In this document: piece by piece, positions 54,628 to 63,689 of the stretch | Numbering within the stretch: position 1 is the stretch's first letter | How the letters are laid out: each line of letters opens with the position of its first letter | Assembly (NCBI GenBank): GCA_947629655.1 | Contig: CANREL010000003.1 | Location: 1 to 64,000 of the forward strand | From: an uncultured Bacilli bacterium | GTDB taxonomy: Bacteria > Bacillota_I > Bacilli_A > RF39 > UBA660 | Direction: 5' to 3' | DNA length: 64,000 nucleotides | Translations under genes and position numbers: made by a program | Notes under the pieces: generated by a model | Seen by the model: only the letters and a program-made list of their open reading frames with translations | What the model was told of the DNA's origin: nothing | The model's database searches: none

Positions 54628-55101
54628 GTGAAAAAGAAAGTATTATTTATTTCATCTACTGGTGGACACTTAGCTGAATTGTTACAGCTCAGTCCAATGT
54701 TTGAAAAGTACGATTATCGCTTGGTTACGGAGAAGACTAAATCTAATATGGGTTTGCTTGATAAGTATCCTGGTAAGGTTGATTTTTTAGTCTATGGTAC
54801 TAAATCACATTTTTTAGTGTATCCGTTTAAATTATTTTTCAATTGTGTAAAGAGTTTGATCATATTTTTGAAATTTCGACCAAAAGTGGTCATTACGACT
54901 GGGGCACATACAGGTGGTCCGATGTGTTGTATAGCTAAAATATTTGGGGCAAAAGTCATATACATAGAGACACTTGCCAATTTGTATACTAAAACGATAA
55001 CGGGAAGACTTGTCTATCTGTTTGCGGATTTGTTCGTAGTTCAATGGGAGAGCATGTTAAAACTTTATCCTAAAGCTAAATATGGAGGTTGGATTTACTA
55101 A
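54628..55101 (+). CDS. pssD: Alg14-like glycosyltransferase subunit (PssD)
   Basis: A 157-residue membrane-associated subunit. KKKVLFISSTGGHLAELLQLSPMF and VVITTGAHTGGPMCCIAKIFGAKVIYIETLA are hallmarks of Alg14/PssD, which recruits the catalytic PssE. The pair adds a sugar to a lipid-linked intermediate. GTG 54628 was chosen at the fold start. The stop overlaps the pssE start (TAATG). Confidence 0.88.
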   Translation: MKKKVLFISSTGGHLAELLQLSPMFEKYDYRLVTEKTKSNMGLLDKYPGKVDFLVYGTKSHFLVYPFKLFFNCVKSLIIFLKFRPKVVITTGAHTGGPMCCIAKIFGAKVIYIETLANLYTKTITGRLVYLFADLFVVQWESMLKLYPKAKYGGWIY

Positions 55102-55580
55102 TGATATTTGTTACATTGGGAACACAAGATAAAAACTTTGATAGATTGCTCGTCGCCATTGATCGTGAAATAAAGAAGGGAAATATAAAGGGTAAAGTAA
55201 TCGTTCAAGCTGGCATAACTGATTTTCATTCTGATGATATGGAGATATTTGATCTAATTCCCAAAGATGAATTTGAGAATTTGATGAAGAAATGTGATCT
55301 GTTAATCACTCATGGTGGCGTTGGAAGTATTTTGACAGGGTTATCACATGGTAAAAAAGTCATTGCGGCAGCAAGACTTTCTAAATATAAAGAACACATA
55401 AATGATCACCAAGTGCAAATCGTTCAAGATTTTGCTAAAAAGGGTTATATTTTAGAACTGAGCGATTTTTCTAAACTGGATGAAGTTCTAGAAAAGAGTA
55501 AGAAGTTCAAACCTAAGAAATATAAAAGTAATACGATGAATATGATTAAAATGCTTGAAGATTACATCGATAATTTATAA
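55101..55580 (+). CDS. pssE: Alg13-like glycosyltransferase catalytic subunit (PssE)
   Basis: A 159-residue protein: MIFVTLGTQDKNFDRLLVAID and LITHGGVGSILTGLSHGKKVIAAARLSKYKEHINDHQ match Alg13/PssE and the C-terminal half of MurG-type enzymes. It is coupled to PssD by a TAATG overlap; GGAGG lies upstream. The PssDE pair extends the polysaccharide locus across the inserted minus-strand CNNM gene. Confidence 0.9.
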   Translation: MIFVTLGTQDKNFDRLLVAIDREIKKGNIKGKVIVQAGITDFHSDDMEIFDLIPKDEFENLMKKCDLLITHGGVGSILTGLSHGKKVIAAARLSKYKEHINDHQVQIVQDFAKKGYILELSDFSKLDEVLEKSKKFKPKKYKSNTMNMIKMLEDYIDNL

Positions 55581-55582
55581 GA

Positions 55583-55608
55583 ATAGGACATGTTTATGTT
55601 CTTTTTTA
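55583..55608 (+). terminator. Terminator after pssE
   Basis: Stem AGGACAT with ATGTTCT (one G-U pair), then T-run. Confidence 0.7.
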
Positions 55609-55610
55609 TT

Positions 55611-55672
55611 TGTAAAATAGTTCGTGTAAATATTTGTAAAATCAATTGTAAATTGTTGTAATTGAATGTAAA
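55611..55672. repeat. Phased TGTAA repeats upstream of rpoZ
   Basis: Six copies of TGTAA (five as TGTAAA) start at 55611, 55625, 55635, 55647, 55657 and 55667, spaced 10-14 bases. They sit immediately before the rpoZ -10 box (TATAAT 55682-55687), which lacks a good -35. Spacing near one helical turn suggests a protein-binding array or curved DNA. Confidence 0.55.
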
Positions 55673-55705
55673 TCAATTTATTATAATATTAGGGAGTGTG
55701 ATAAA

Positions 55706-55921
55706 GTGATCTATCCGTCAATTGATAAGCTGTTGAACGTCGTTGATTCTAAATATCAATTAGTTCATATAGCTGCAAGACGAAGCCGTGAGATGTCAAA
55801 GACAGATTTTTACCAAATGCCAATTAATAAATATAAATCTAGTAAAAACATCGGAAGGGCTTTGGAGGAAGTAGCTGAAGGCTTAATAACTATAAAGAAA
55901 AAGGAAGACGATGACGAGTAG
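55706..55921 (+). CDS. rpoZ: RNA polymerase omega subunit
   Basis: A 71-residue omega subunit: YPSIDKLLNVVDSKYQLVHIAARRSREM matches the family, followed by the short GRALEEVAEGLI helix and an acidic tail. It assists RNA polymerase assembly. Starts with GTG after AGGGAG. The usual neighbours gmk or priA are absent. Confidence 0.92.
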   Translation: MIYPSIDKLLNVVDSKYQLVHIAARRSREMSKTDFYQMPINKYKSSKNIGRALEEVAEGLITIKKKEDDDE

Positions 55922-55992
55922 TTTTCTTTTTTCTTTTTTATCTTGCCAAACATTTGTTTTATGATATAATTTAGGTACTAGAGGTGAGGTTT

Positions 55993-56727
55993 TTGAAAGT
56001 TTTAAAATTTACTAAAATGAAGAATGGAATGTATAAATTGCATTTGGAAAATGGTGTTGATATATTAGCTCATGAAGATTTGATTTTGAAAAATGATATT
56101 TTATTGACACGTGAAATAAGTGAAGACATCGTCAATGATATCGATAGGTTAAATAATAATTTCAATGCTTATGATTTAGCTGTAAAGTACATCAGTACTA
56201 AATATCGCAGTTGTTATGAGGTTCATGAATACTTACTCAAAAAAGAAGTTGATAAAATCGTCATCCATGAAGTCATTGAGAAATTAAAAAGTCAGAAATA
56301 TTTGGATGATGGAGTGTATGCTAAAGCGTTTGTAAATGATCGAATTAAATTCAGTAGTAATGGTCCTTATAAGATAAGAAGAGAATTAGAAGAGAGAAGA
56401 GTAGCTGATAATGTTATTGAAGATGCTCTCAGTATTTTTGATGGTTCGATGGAACGAGAAAAACTTAGTAAATTGGTTCCTAAATATGTCAAAACGATTA
56501 GAAATAAAAGCTATGTCATGATGAAAAATAAAGTTTTGGACTATTTCTCTAATCTCGGTTACAATCGTTCAATTGTCAATGATTTACTTTCAAATGTTGA
56601 TTATGATGACAGTGAGAATCGCCAAAAGGAATACGATAAACTTTATAAGAAGTACTCACGAAAATATTCTGGAAGTGAGCTAGAATTAAAAATTAAACAG
56701 GCAATGTATAAAAATGGATACAAATAA
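55993..56727 (+). CDS. recX: Regulatory protein RecX
   Basis: A 244-residue RecX-family modulator of RecA filaments, made of repeated three-helix units: AVKYISTKYRSCYEVHEYLLKKEV, VIEKLKSQKYLDDGVYAKAFVNDRI, GPYKIRRELEERRV. Length suits the long Bacilli form. TTG 55993 follows GAGGTG; GTG 55984 is an alternative. It lies far from recA. Confidence 0.88.
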   Translation: MKVLKFTKMKNGMYKLHLENGVDILAHEDLILKNDILLTREISEDIVNDIDRLNNNFNAYDLAVKYISTKYRSCYEVHEYLLKKEVDKIVIHEVIEKLKSQKYLDDGVYAKAFVNDRIKFSSNGPYKIRRELEERRVADNVIEDALSIFDGSMEREKLSKLVPKYVKTIRNKSYVMMKNKVLDYFSNLGYNRSIVNDLLSNVDYDDSENRQKEYDKLYKKYSRKYSGSELELKIKQAMYKNGYK

Positions 56728-56755
56728 AAAAGGATTTGCATCCTTTTATTTTTGT
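56724..56755. terminator. Bidirectional terminator between recX and prsA
   Basis: Stem AAAAGGAT with ATCCTTTT and loop TTGC, with A- and T-rich flanks. Confidence 0.85.
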
Positions 56756-57762
56756 TCTTTTGTATTATTTTCGATGTAAGACTTGTATTGTTTCTTTAAC
56801 TCTGTATCTTGAATTTCGATCTTGTTATCTTCTCTCAAAGCTACTAAGGCTTTTACTTTAAGAGTAGAGTCATTTGTCTTTTTATCAGTAGCTATTTCTT
56901 TAACGATATCATCTCTTACTTTTTCTAATTTTGGTTTATCTTTTTGACCAGTTTTTAGAATTACGTGATATCCATATTCAGTTTCTACTGGTTCTTTAGT
57001 ATATTCATCTACTTTTAAGTCTTTAGCAGCATTTTCAAATGCACTGACCATTTCACCAGCACCGAACCAACCAAGTTCTCCACCTTTACTTGCAGAACCA
57101 TCATCTGATTTTTCTTTAGCTAATTTAGCAAATACTTCTTTTACTTTGTCTTTGTCAGTTTTATTTAGTTCTTCAATAATTTCTTCAGCTTTTTTCTTTG
57201 CTTCGTCTTTGGCTTTTTGAATTTCTTCGTCACTAGCACCTTCTTCGTAGTCAGCTTTTATTAAAATGTGACTAGCTTCGATGTCTCCAAAAATATTCTT
57301 TTCATAGTAATCTTCAATTTCTTCATCAGTTACGACTTCTTTAGCGATGTAATCATCAGTTGCTTTATCACGTTTGTAATCTAGAGATAAAACTTCTTTT
57401 AGATCATCTTCATTGTTTACTCCAAACATGGCATATAAGAAAGCATTGAAACTTGAATATTGAGTTGAGTAATAAGAATCATAATAGTATTGATATTGTG
57501 ATACTTGACTATCGATGTATTCTTTTTCTTCATCATCTGTTGGATAAACTTCTTCTAAAATTTGACGATCAACCATATCAAGTAAAACAGTTAAAGCATA
57601 TTGATCTTTCATCTCTTCATACAATGCATCAATTGAAATTTCTCCACCTTTAAGTGTTACAACAGCATCTTGTCCATTTTCTAGTTTTGGAACTTTACCA
57701 CAACTCGTCACTAATAATAAAACAGCAACTAGACAAATTAATAGTTTCTTTAAATTTTTCAT
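56746..57762 (-). CDS. prsA: Foldase lipoprotein PrsA
   Basis: A 338-residue extracytoplasmic foldase. Lipobox VTSCG with Cys21. The N-terminal SurA-like helical part (about 40-160) is followed by a parvulin peptidyl-prolyl isomerase domain (about 163-275; [40 protein letters not shown]) and a helical C-terminus. PrsA folds secreted proteins, here possibly including the large surface proteins. GGAGAGGAG precedes the ATG. Confidence 0.93.
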   Translation of the reverse strand: MKNLKKLLICLVAVLLLVTSCGKVPKLENGQDAVVTLKGGEISIDALYEEMKDQYALTVLLDMVDRQILEEVYPTDDEEKEYIDSQVSQYQYYYDSYYSTQYSSFNAFLYAMFGVNNEDDLKEVLSLDYKRDKATDDYIAKEVVTDEEIEDYYEKNIFGDIEASHILIKADYEEGASDEEIQKAKDEAKKKAEEIIEELNKTDKDKVKEVFAKLAKEKSDDGSASKGGELGWFGAGEMVSAFENAAKDLKVDEYTKEPVETEYGYHVILKTGQKDKPKLEKVRDDIVKEIATDKKTNDSTLKVKALVALREDNKIEIQDTELKKQYKSYIENNTKEQK

Positions 57763-57911
57763 TTTCTTCTCCTCTCCTTTGAATACATTTTAATCATAAC
57801 AAATCTAAGTTTAAAAAACAATTATTTTACTAAAATTTTACCAATAGTCCGAACACTTTTCTTTCTTTTTCCATAAAATAAGATGAGTAATGTAAAAAGG
57901 AGGAGTGAATC

Positions 57912-57998
57912 ATGAGTAATAATAATTGTGTATCATCATCTGCAATCATCTTAGTATTATTTATCTTACTAGTAATCATTTTAGGAGCTTGGGTATAA
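57912..57998 (+). CDS. Tiny membrane peptide, YjcZ-like
   Basis: A 28-residue peptide: short polar Asn/Ser start, then SAIILVLFILLVIILGAWV, one membrane helix. It resembles the tiny YjcZ-type membrane peptides of Bacilli, some linked to sporulation. AAAGGAGGAG lies 7 bases before the ATG, so translation is likely. It is followed directly by a paralogue. Confidence 0.65.
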   Translation: MSNNNCVSSSAIILVLFILLVIILGAWV

Positions 57999-58010
57999 AG
58001 GAGGTGTTTT

Positions 58011-58130
58011 ATGAATTCTAATCAAAATTGTGAAAACAGTCATCAAGGTAATGGAAGCGCAGGATTTGTATTCATAATTGTATTGTACATATTATTGGCA
58101 ATAATACTAGGTTCTTGGGTTTCTTATTAA
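58011..58130 (+). CDS. Tiny membrane peptide, YjcZ-like paralogue
   Basis: A 39-residue peptide with the same design as the preceding one: a 17-residue polar start and GFVFIIVLYILLAIILGSW as a single helix. AAAGGAGGTG precedes the ATG, and the gap to the first gene is 12 bases. A terminator follows. The tandem arrangement and strong ribosome sites argue that both are real genes. Confidence 0.65.
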   Translation: MNSNQNCENSHQGNGSAGFVFIIVLYILLAIILGSWVSY

Positions 58131-58132
58131 AA

Positions 58133-58162
58133 AAATAAAAGGGATTTTCCCTTTTATTTTAA
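58133..58162. terminator. Bidirectional terminator
   Basis: Stem AATAAAAGGG with CCCTTTTATT, 5-base loop, between the tiny membrane genes and hinT. Confidence 0.85.
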
Positions 58163-58537
58163 TTTGTCGTAAATCTCTTTTGGGTCTTTCTTTTCTAAAA
58201 CAGATTTCATCTCCATATCATCGTTTTCATATCTTGGAATCATGTGAAGATGATAGTGTTTTACTGCTTGACCATATTCATTGTTTTGAACGAGACTTAT
58301 TCCTTGACAATTTAGTCTTTCTCTATATTTTGGATAAATCTTTTTTACAACTTCTTGAATGTGGGTTAAAGTTGGCAAATCAATATCATTGACATTGGTA
58401 AAGTGTTTCTTTGGTATTATTAATGAATGACCATCGGATAGAGGACTGACATCTAAAAAAACTTTGACAATTTCATCTTCATATACAGTATAACTAGGTA
58501 TTTCACCATTAATTATTTTACAAAAAATACAATCCAT
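58154..58537 (-). CDS. hinT: HIT-family nucleotide-binding protein
   Basis: A 127-residue HIT hydrolase: CIFCKIINGEIPSYTVYED at the start and HYHLHMIPR as the His triad. The family hydrolyses purine nucleoside phosphoramidates and acyl-adenylates. ATG 58537 follows GAGGTG by 6 bases. Confidence 0.94.
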   Translation of the reverse strand: MDCIFCKIINGEIPSYTVYEDEIVKVFLDVSPLSDGHSLIIPKKHFTNVNDIDLPTLTHIQEVVKKIYPKYRERLNCQGISLVQNNEYGQAVKHYHLHMIPRYENDDMEMKSVLEKKDPKEIYDKLK

Positions 58538-58589
58538 TTCTTTCACCTCATTTTAATTATATAAATATTGATTTAAGAAAACAAGAATA

Positions 58590-58617
58590 AAAAAAGATAC
58601 TTTTTGGTATCTTTAGG
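58590..58617 (-). terminator. Possible minus-strand terminator upstream of hinT
   Basis: On the minus strand, stem AAAGATAC with GTATCTTT and then T-run. No minus-strand gene precedes it, so it may block antisense transcripts from the suf region. Low certainty. Confidence 0.35.
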
Positions 58618-58751
58618 ATGAATACAGCAAATATTCACATTTATATATTGGAATATCTTTTAAATTTTTATGCATATTTTATGTATTTTCGACTTATTTT
58701 AATGGTTTTGTGTTATAATATCAAGTAGTTGAAAGACGGAGGTGCTTCAAA

Positions 58752-59489
58752 GTGCTTAAAATAGAAAATTTGTCTGTTAAAATTGATGATAGAGATATAT
58801 TGAAAAATTTTGAAATTTCAATAAATGATGGTGAAGTACATGCGATAATGGGACCTAATGGAACTGGTAAGAGTACTTTATCGAAAGTGATCATGGGAAG
58901 TCGTGATTATGACATTTTGAGTGGTAAGATCATTTTTAATGATGAGGATATTTCTTCTTTAGAAGTTGATGAGAGAAGTCGTAAAGGAATATTCTTGTCA
59001 ATGCAAAGTCCTATAAGCATTGAAGGTGTTACGAATAGTGAATTTTTGCGAACAGCATTAAACGCTAGAACGAATGAACCAATTGGTCTTTTTGATTTCA
59101 TCAAAACGATGGAAACGAGTATGAAAGAATTAGATATGAAAAATGATATCGTTCACAAAGCTATCAATGAGGGTAGTAGTGGAGGAGAGCGCAAGAAGAA
59201 TGAGGTTTTACAGATAAAAGTGTTAAAACCTAGCTTTATCATTTTAGATGAAGTTGATAGTGGTCTTGACGTCGACAGTTTACGAGTTGTCTGTGAAAAT
59301 ATCAATAAATATCGTGAAGAAAATCCAAAGACATCTATTTTAATAATTACGCATTATCCAAGAATTTTAGAATATATCAAACCGGATTATGTCCACATGA
59401 TGGTCGATGGAAAAATAGTAAAAACTGGTGATTATAACTTTGCTTTTGAAATAGATAAATCAGGTTATACGGAATTGGTAAATGAGTAG
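58752..59489 (+). CDS. sufC: Fe-S cluster assembly ATPase SufC
   Basis: A 245-residue ABC-type ATPase of the SufBCD scaffold: GPNGTGKST, NEGSSGGERKKNEVLQ and FIILDEVDSGLDVDSL, the Suf-specific form. Starts at GTG after GGAGGTGC. First gene of a sufCDSU-x-B operon with gaps of 2-17 bases. Confidence 0.95.
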   Translation: MLKIENLSVKIDDRDILKNFEISINDGEVHAIMGPNGTGKSTLSKVIMGSRDYDILSGKIIFNDEDISSLEVDERSRKGIFLSMQSPISIEGVTNSEFLRTALNARTNEPIGLFDFIKTMETSMKELDMKNDIVHKAINEGSSGGERKKNEVLQIKVLKPSFIILDEVDSGLDVDSLRVVCENINKYREENPKTSILIITHYPRILEYIKPDYVHMMVDGKIVKTGDYNFAFEIDKSGYTELVNE

Positions 59490-59491
59490 AT

Positions 59492-60205
59492 ATGTTAACA
59501 CTTACCGTTGATAATAAAGATAAACTTGATGACATAATAATCACTGAAGATACTATTTTAAATATTAAATTAGATAATTGTAGTGAAGAGATCAATATAG
59601 ATGTAATGGATAACATGTGTTTAGAAGTGTTTGAAATTGATGATGATACTTCTAATGAGATAAATTATAACTTGCGAAGTAATGCCCAAGTTATTGTCAA
59701 TAAGTTGGCTAGAGATAATAGCGATGTCACAACTGTCAATATGAGTGGGGAAAATGCTAGTATCAAATATTATTCAAATATGATGAATTATAGAGATAAT
59801 ACTTATCGTTTTGTCGTCAATCATCGAGCAAATTATACTAATAGTGAAGTTTATAATCATTGTGTCAATTTTGCGGATAGTGAATTTAAATTCTTAGTTG
59901 ATTCCAACATTGACAGAGAAGCAATTGAATGCTTTTCTAATCAAGATAATGAGATAATAGACATGGGGAATGGTAAAAACTTCATAAGTCCCAATTTGAT
60001 TGTTGATAATGATTTGATCAATGCTAATCATTCAGCTTATATTGGTAAATTTAAAAAAGATGTCATTTTCTATTTACAGAGTAGAGGTTTGACGGAAATA
60101 GATTGTGATTTATTACTAATAAAAGGTTTCTTATTGGGAAAGATGAATTTGGATGAAAAGTTACTAGAGGAATATACTAATTTTATTATTACTAATTTTA
60201 AGTAG
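59492..60205 (+). CDS. sufD: Short SufD-like scaffold protein
   Basis: A 237-residue SufD, about half the usual length. The beta-helix core (about 30-170) and the C-terminal segment (HSAYIGKFKKDVIFYLQSRGLTEIDCDLLLIKGFL) match SufB/SufD; the usual N-terminal helical domain is missing. It starts 2 bases after sufC. A reduced SufD is plausible because the C-terminal half contacts SufB and SufC. Confidence 0.82.
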   Translation: MLTLTVDNKDKLDDIIITEDTILNIKLDNCSEEINIDVMDNMCLEVFEIDDDTSNEINYNLRSNAQVIVNKLARDNSDVTTVNMSGENASIKYYSNMMNYRDNTYRFVVNHRANYTNSEVYNHCVNFADSEFKFLVDSNIDREAIECFSNQDNEIIDMGNGKNFISPNLIVDNDLINANHSAYIGKFKKDVIFYLQSRGLTEIDCDLLLIKGFLLGKMNLDEKLLEEYTNFIITNFK

Positions 60206-60213
60206 GTGAAATT

Positions 60214-61410
60214 ATGAATAGAGATGATTTTCCAATTTTGGAGACTGGAATCATATATTTTGATAATGGCGCAACGACGATGAAACCTAAATGTGTCGTC
60301 GATAAAGTGGTTGAGTATTATACAGAGTATACATCTAATGCTCATCGTGGAGATTATGATACTAGTCTTAGAGTTGATAAAGAATATGAAAGTGTCAGAA
60401 CAAAAGTAAAAAATTTGATCAATGCTGCAAGAGATGAAGAAATAGTTTTTACTAAAGGGACGACTGAGAGTTTGAATACAATTGTCTTTGGTTACATGCA
60501 AAAGATTTTAAAGAAGAATGATGAGGTCTTAATAAGTAAGAGTGAACATGCTTCTAATGTTCTTCCTTGGATGATTTTAAAAGAAAAGATTGGTATTGAA
60601 GTCAAATATGTCGATCTTGATGAAAATTATGCTGTTACTGTTGAAAATGTTAAAAGAGCTATTACTGATAAGACGAAAGTCATATCACTTGCCCATGTAA
60701 CCAATGTCATAGGAGATATTCGTGATATTGTTGAAATAGGTAAAATCGCTAAAGAGAATAATATATTATTTGTCGTTGATGCGGCTCAAAGTATTGGTCA
60801 TGTAAAGATTGATGTTCAAAAAGCTAATATTGATTTTTTAGGATTTTCAGCTCATAAAATGCTTGGACCAACAGGAATTGGTGTTCTTTATGGAAAATAT
60901 GAATTATTAAATGAGACAGATACATTGGAATATGGTGGCGGAATGAATGCTTTCTTCGAATCAGATTGCAGTTATGAACTTAAAGAAGTTCCATGGAAGT
61001 TTGAAGCTGGTACGCAAAACATTGCTGGAGTTATCGGCATGGGAAGAGCAATAGATTACATCTTAAAAATAGGGCTTGATAAGATACATGAACATGAATT
61101 AGAATTAAAAAAATACGCTGTTTCAGAATTGAAAAAAGTTCCTAATATAAAGATATATAACGAAAATACTGATAGTGGAATTATTGCTTTTAATATAGAT
61201 AAAGTCTTTAGTCAAGACACAGCTATTTTTCTAAATAGATTTAATATTTGTGTGAGAAGTGGTAATCACTGTGCTAAAATACTAAAAGATGAAATTGGTA
61301 TTACTAATACTTGTCGAGCTAGTTTTTATGTATATAATACTAAAGAAGAAGTTGATAAATTGATTGAGGCTTTAAAAAGACAAGATGAAGTGTATGATAA
61401 TATAGTATAA
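60214..61410 (+). CDS. sufS: Cysteine desulfurase SufS
   Basis: A 398-residue PLP enzyme supplying sulfur for cluster assembly. YFDNGATTMKP at the start, VDAAQSIGHVKIDVQ, the PLP lysine in GFSAHKMLGPTG, and RSGNHCAKI with the catalytic Cys. It is followed by its acceptor SufU. Confidence 0.95.
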   Translation: MNRDDFPILETGIIYFDNGATTMKPKCVVDKVVEYYTEYTSNAHRGDYDTSLRVDKEYESVRTKVKNLINAARDEEIVFTKGTTESLNTIVFGYMQKILKKNDEVLISKSEHASNVLPWMILKEKIGIEVKYVDLDENYAVTVENVKRAITDKTKVISLAHVTNVIGDIRDIVEIGKIAKENNILFVVDAAQSIGHVKIDVQKANIDFLGFSAHKMLGPTGIGVLYGKYELLNETDTLEYGGGMNAFFESDCSYELKEVPWKFEAGTQNIAGVIGMGRAIDYILKIGLDKIHEHELELKKYAVSELKKVPNIKIYNENTDSGIIAFNIDKVFSQDTAIFLNRFNICVRSGNHCAKILKDEIGITNTCRASFYVYNTKEEVDKLIEALKRQDEVYDNIV

Positions 61411-61426
61411 AAAGAGGTGATTTTTT

Positions 61427-61855
61427 ATGGATGAAAAGTTAAAGAGAGATATTATTCTTGAACATTATCAAAATCCTTTTCATAAAGGACTTAGTGATAA
61501 TCCTGAATATATCACAGTGAACAGCCGTAATGCCTCTTGTGTTGATAATATCAACGTCTCAGTTTTAATTGATGATGGGGTAATTATTGATGCGAGGTTT
61601 GATGGTGATGCTTGTGCTATTTGTACTTCAGCAACATCAGTTATGGCTAAGACTTTAATTGGCAAGACACTTGATGAAGCAAAGGTCATCGTTGAAAATT
61701 TTGAAAACATGATCAATGAAAAGGAATATGATTCCAGTGTCTTAGAAGAATTAAATGTCTATGATACAGTCTATCGTCAACCTAATCGTAAAACGTGTGC
61801 ACTTTTACCTTTTAGGGCGATTAGAGATATAATGAATAAAAATGAAAATAAGTAG
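61427..61855 (+). CDS. sufU: Sulfur acceptor SufU
   Basis: A 142-residue zinc-containing SufU/IscU-fold protein that accepts sulfur from SufS. Three conserved Cys and one Asp are visible: NASCVDN (the usual CGD is CVD), GDACAIC and RKTCALLPF. It ends 8 bases before the unknown gene. Confidence 0.92.
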   Translation: MDEKLKRDIILEHYQNPFHKGLSDNPEYITVNSRNASCVDNINVSVLIDDGVIIDARFDGDACAICTSATSVMAKTLIGKTLDEAKVIVENFENMINEKEYDSSVLEELNVYDTVYRQPNRKTCALLPFRAIRDIMNKNENK

Positions 61856-61863
61856 GAGGGTTT

Positions 61864-62265
61864 ATGGAAAATTTAGTTAGATTATATCCAAGAAGTGATG
61901 TGGATATGGTTCAAGTTAGAAAGTATTGTGGTGTTGAAGATGGTCAACATGCTTGGATTTTTGAAGGATATGATTTTGTAGTAAAAAAAGAGGAAGGAAA
62001 AGCTGTAAGTCTTTTGGCTCGTGATGAAGAGTATGATTATTTGCCAAAAATTGATAAAAAAGGTGATGTCAATTATGGTAAATTTGATCATACAGGAATA
62101 TTACCTGGTGACATCAGAATAGTGAGTGTTGGAGAGATGTATCCTAATCGCTCAAAAATAGTTTCTGTCACAGGATTGAAAAAATGGATTTCAGAGAATC
62201 CTAGTTATAGTTTTTTACACTATAGTGGTGAAAAAGGAAAAATTAAAACGATAGGAATTAGATAA
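61864..62265 (+). CDS. Unknown protein encoded within the suf operon
   Basis: A 133-residue protein between sufU and sufB (gaps of 8 and 16 bases), so surely cotranscribed. No membrane segment or signal peptide. Visible features: YPRSDVDMVQVRKYCGVEDGQHAWIFEGYDF, a single Cys (residue 20), and a conserved-looking HTGILPGDIRIVSVGEMYPNRSKI. It is not SufA, SufE, SufT or a known scaffold. A role in cluster assembly is inferred from position only. AGGAGGG precedes the ATG. Confidence 0.8.
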   Translation: MENLVRLYPRSDVDMVQVRKYCGVEDGQHAWIFEGYDFVVKKEEGKAVSLLARDEEYDYLPKIDKKGDVNYGKFDHTGILPGDIRIVSVGEMYPNRSKIVSVTGLKKWISENPSYSFLHYSGEKGKIKTIGIR

Positions 62266-62281
62266 TAATAGGAGGTAAGCC

Positions 62282-63592
62282 ATGGAAATTGTAGGAATTA
62301 ATGAAGATAACATAAAAGAAATTTCTAAAATTAAAAATGAAGATAGTTGGATATTGGACTACAGATTGAAAAGCTTTAATAATTTCTGCAATTTAGACAT
62401 GCCTAATTTTGGTCCTGGTTATGAACTCGATTTTGATAAAGTAATATATTATAAAAGTAATGATGATAAAGATATAAAGAGTAATTGGAATGATGTCAGA
62501 AATGATATTAAATGTGAACTTTCTTGTCTAGGTGTTTTAGAGAGTGAAAAGCATCTCGATGGGATGGGAGTCCAATATGAGAGCGAAGTAATATACCATA
62601 ATATGTTAGAGGAGTTAAAAGAGAAGAATGTCATTTTTACTTCTATTGAGGATGCGATGAAAAAGTATCCCGATTTGGTAAAAAAATATTTTGGTAAAAT
62701 TGTTAGTAATAATGAAAATAAGTTTGCTGCTTTGAATGGTAGTGTCTTCAGTGGTGGTAGTTTCATCTATATTCCACCACATACTAAACTCGATCGCCCA
62801 CTTCAGAGTTATTTCAGAATTAATTCGCGTGGTATGGGACAATTTGAAAGAACTTTGATCATTGTTGATGATTATAGTGATTTACATTACGTCGAAGGAT
62901 GTACGGCTCCAACTTATAGCGATTCATCACTTCATGCTGCCGTAGTTGAAATATATGTTGGAAAACATAGTAAATGTCGTTATTCGACTATTCAGAACTG
63001 GGCCCATAATGTTTTGAATCTGGTTACGAAGAGAGCTTTAGTTGAAGAGAGTGGAACGATGGAATGGATTGATGGTAACATCGGAAGTCGCGTGACGATG
63101 AAATATCCATGTTGCGTTTTGAAAGGTGATAACAGTTCTGGTACTTGTATAACTATCAGCGTTGCTACTAAAGGACAACAACAAGATAGTGGAGCTCGAA
63201 TGATACATCTTGGAAAGAATACAAAGAGTAATATCATTTCTAAAAGTATTGCAAGAAACGGTGGAAATGCTAGCTATCGTGGAAAAGTTGACATTAAAGA
63301 AAATGCCAGCAATAGTGAAGCCATGGTGAAATGTGATACTTTGATTCTCGATAAAGATTCAAAGAGTGATGCTTATCCAACTAATATATGTCGCAATACG
63401 ACTAGTAGTTTGGAACATGAAGCGACTGTTTCAAAAGTCAGTGAAGAGAAATTGTTCTATTTGATGAGTCGTGGTATAGCAAGAGAAAAAGCTATTGAAT
63501 TGATCGTTTTAGGATTTATCGAAAGATTCCGTGAAGAATTACCAATGGAATATGCTGTTGAATTAAATCAATTATTAAAAAATAATTTATAA
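62282..63592 (+). CDS. sufB: Fe-S cluster scaffold SufB
   Basis: A 436-residue scaffold subunit: EVIYHNMLEELKEKNVIFTSIEDA at the N-terminus, then GGSFIYIPPHTKLDRPLQSYFRIN and VEGCTAPTYSDSSLHAAVVEIYV with the conserved Cys. SRGIAREKAIELIVLGFIERFREELPMEYAVELNQL closes the protein. AGGAGG precedes the ATG. Last gene of the operon. Confidence 0.96.
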   Translation: MEIVGINEDNIKEISKIKNEDSWILDYRLKSFNNFCNLDMPNFGPGYELDFDKVIYYKSNDDKDIKSNWNDVRNDIKCELSCLGVLESEKHLDGMGVQYESEVIYHNMLEELKEKNVIFTSIEDAMKKYPDLVKKYFGKIVSNNENKFAALNGSVFSGGSFIYIPPHTKLDRPLQSYFRINSRGMGQFERTLIIVDDYSDLHYVEGCTAPTYSDSSLHAAVVEIYVGKHSKCRYSTIQNWAHNVLNLVTKRALVEESGTMEWIDGNIGSRVTMKYPCCVLKGDNSSGTCITISVATKGQQQDSGARMIHLGKNTKSNIISKSIARNGGNASYRGKVDIKENASNSEAMVKCDTLILDKDSKSDAYPTNICRNTTSSLEHEATVSKVSEEKLFYLMSRGIAREKAIELIVLGFIERFREELPMEYAVELNQLLKNNL

Positions 63593-63689
63593 AACTTTAC
63601 TTTGATTATTTTTAGATATTAAATTTATTGAAATGATATTTTTCTTAAAGAGAAAAATTAAAATTTTTAAAAAAATAGTAATAGATACT

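Noticed and set aside
55611..55672. CRISPR array
   Set aside because: Units are only 5-6 bases with 10-14-base spacing and no cas genes; a protein-binding array fits better. No CRISPR was seen elsewhere.
55581..55705. Replication origin
   Set aside because: No DnaA boxes, dnaA or dnaN nearby; ssb and rpoZ alone are not origin markers.
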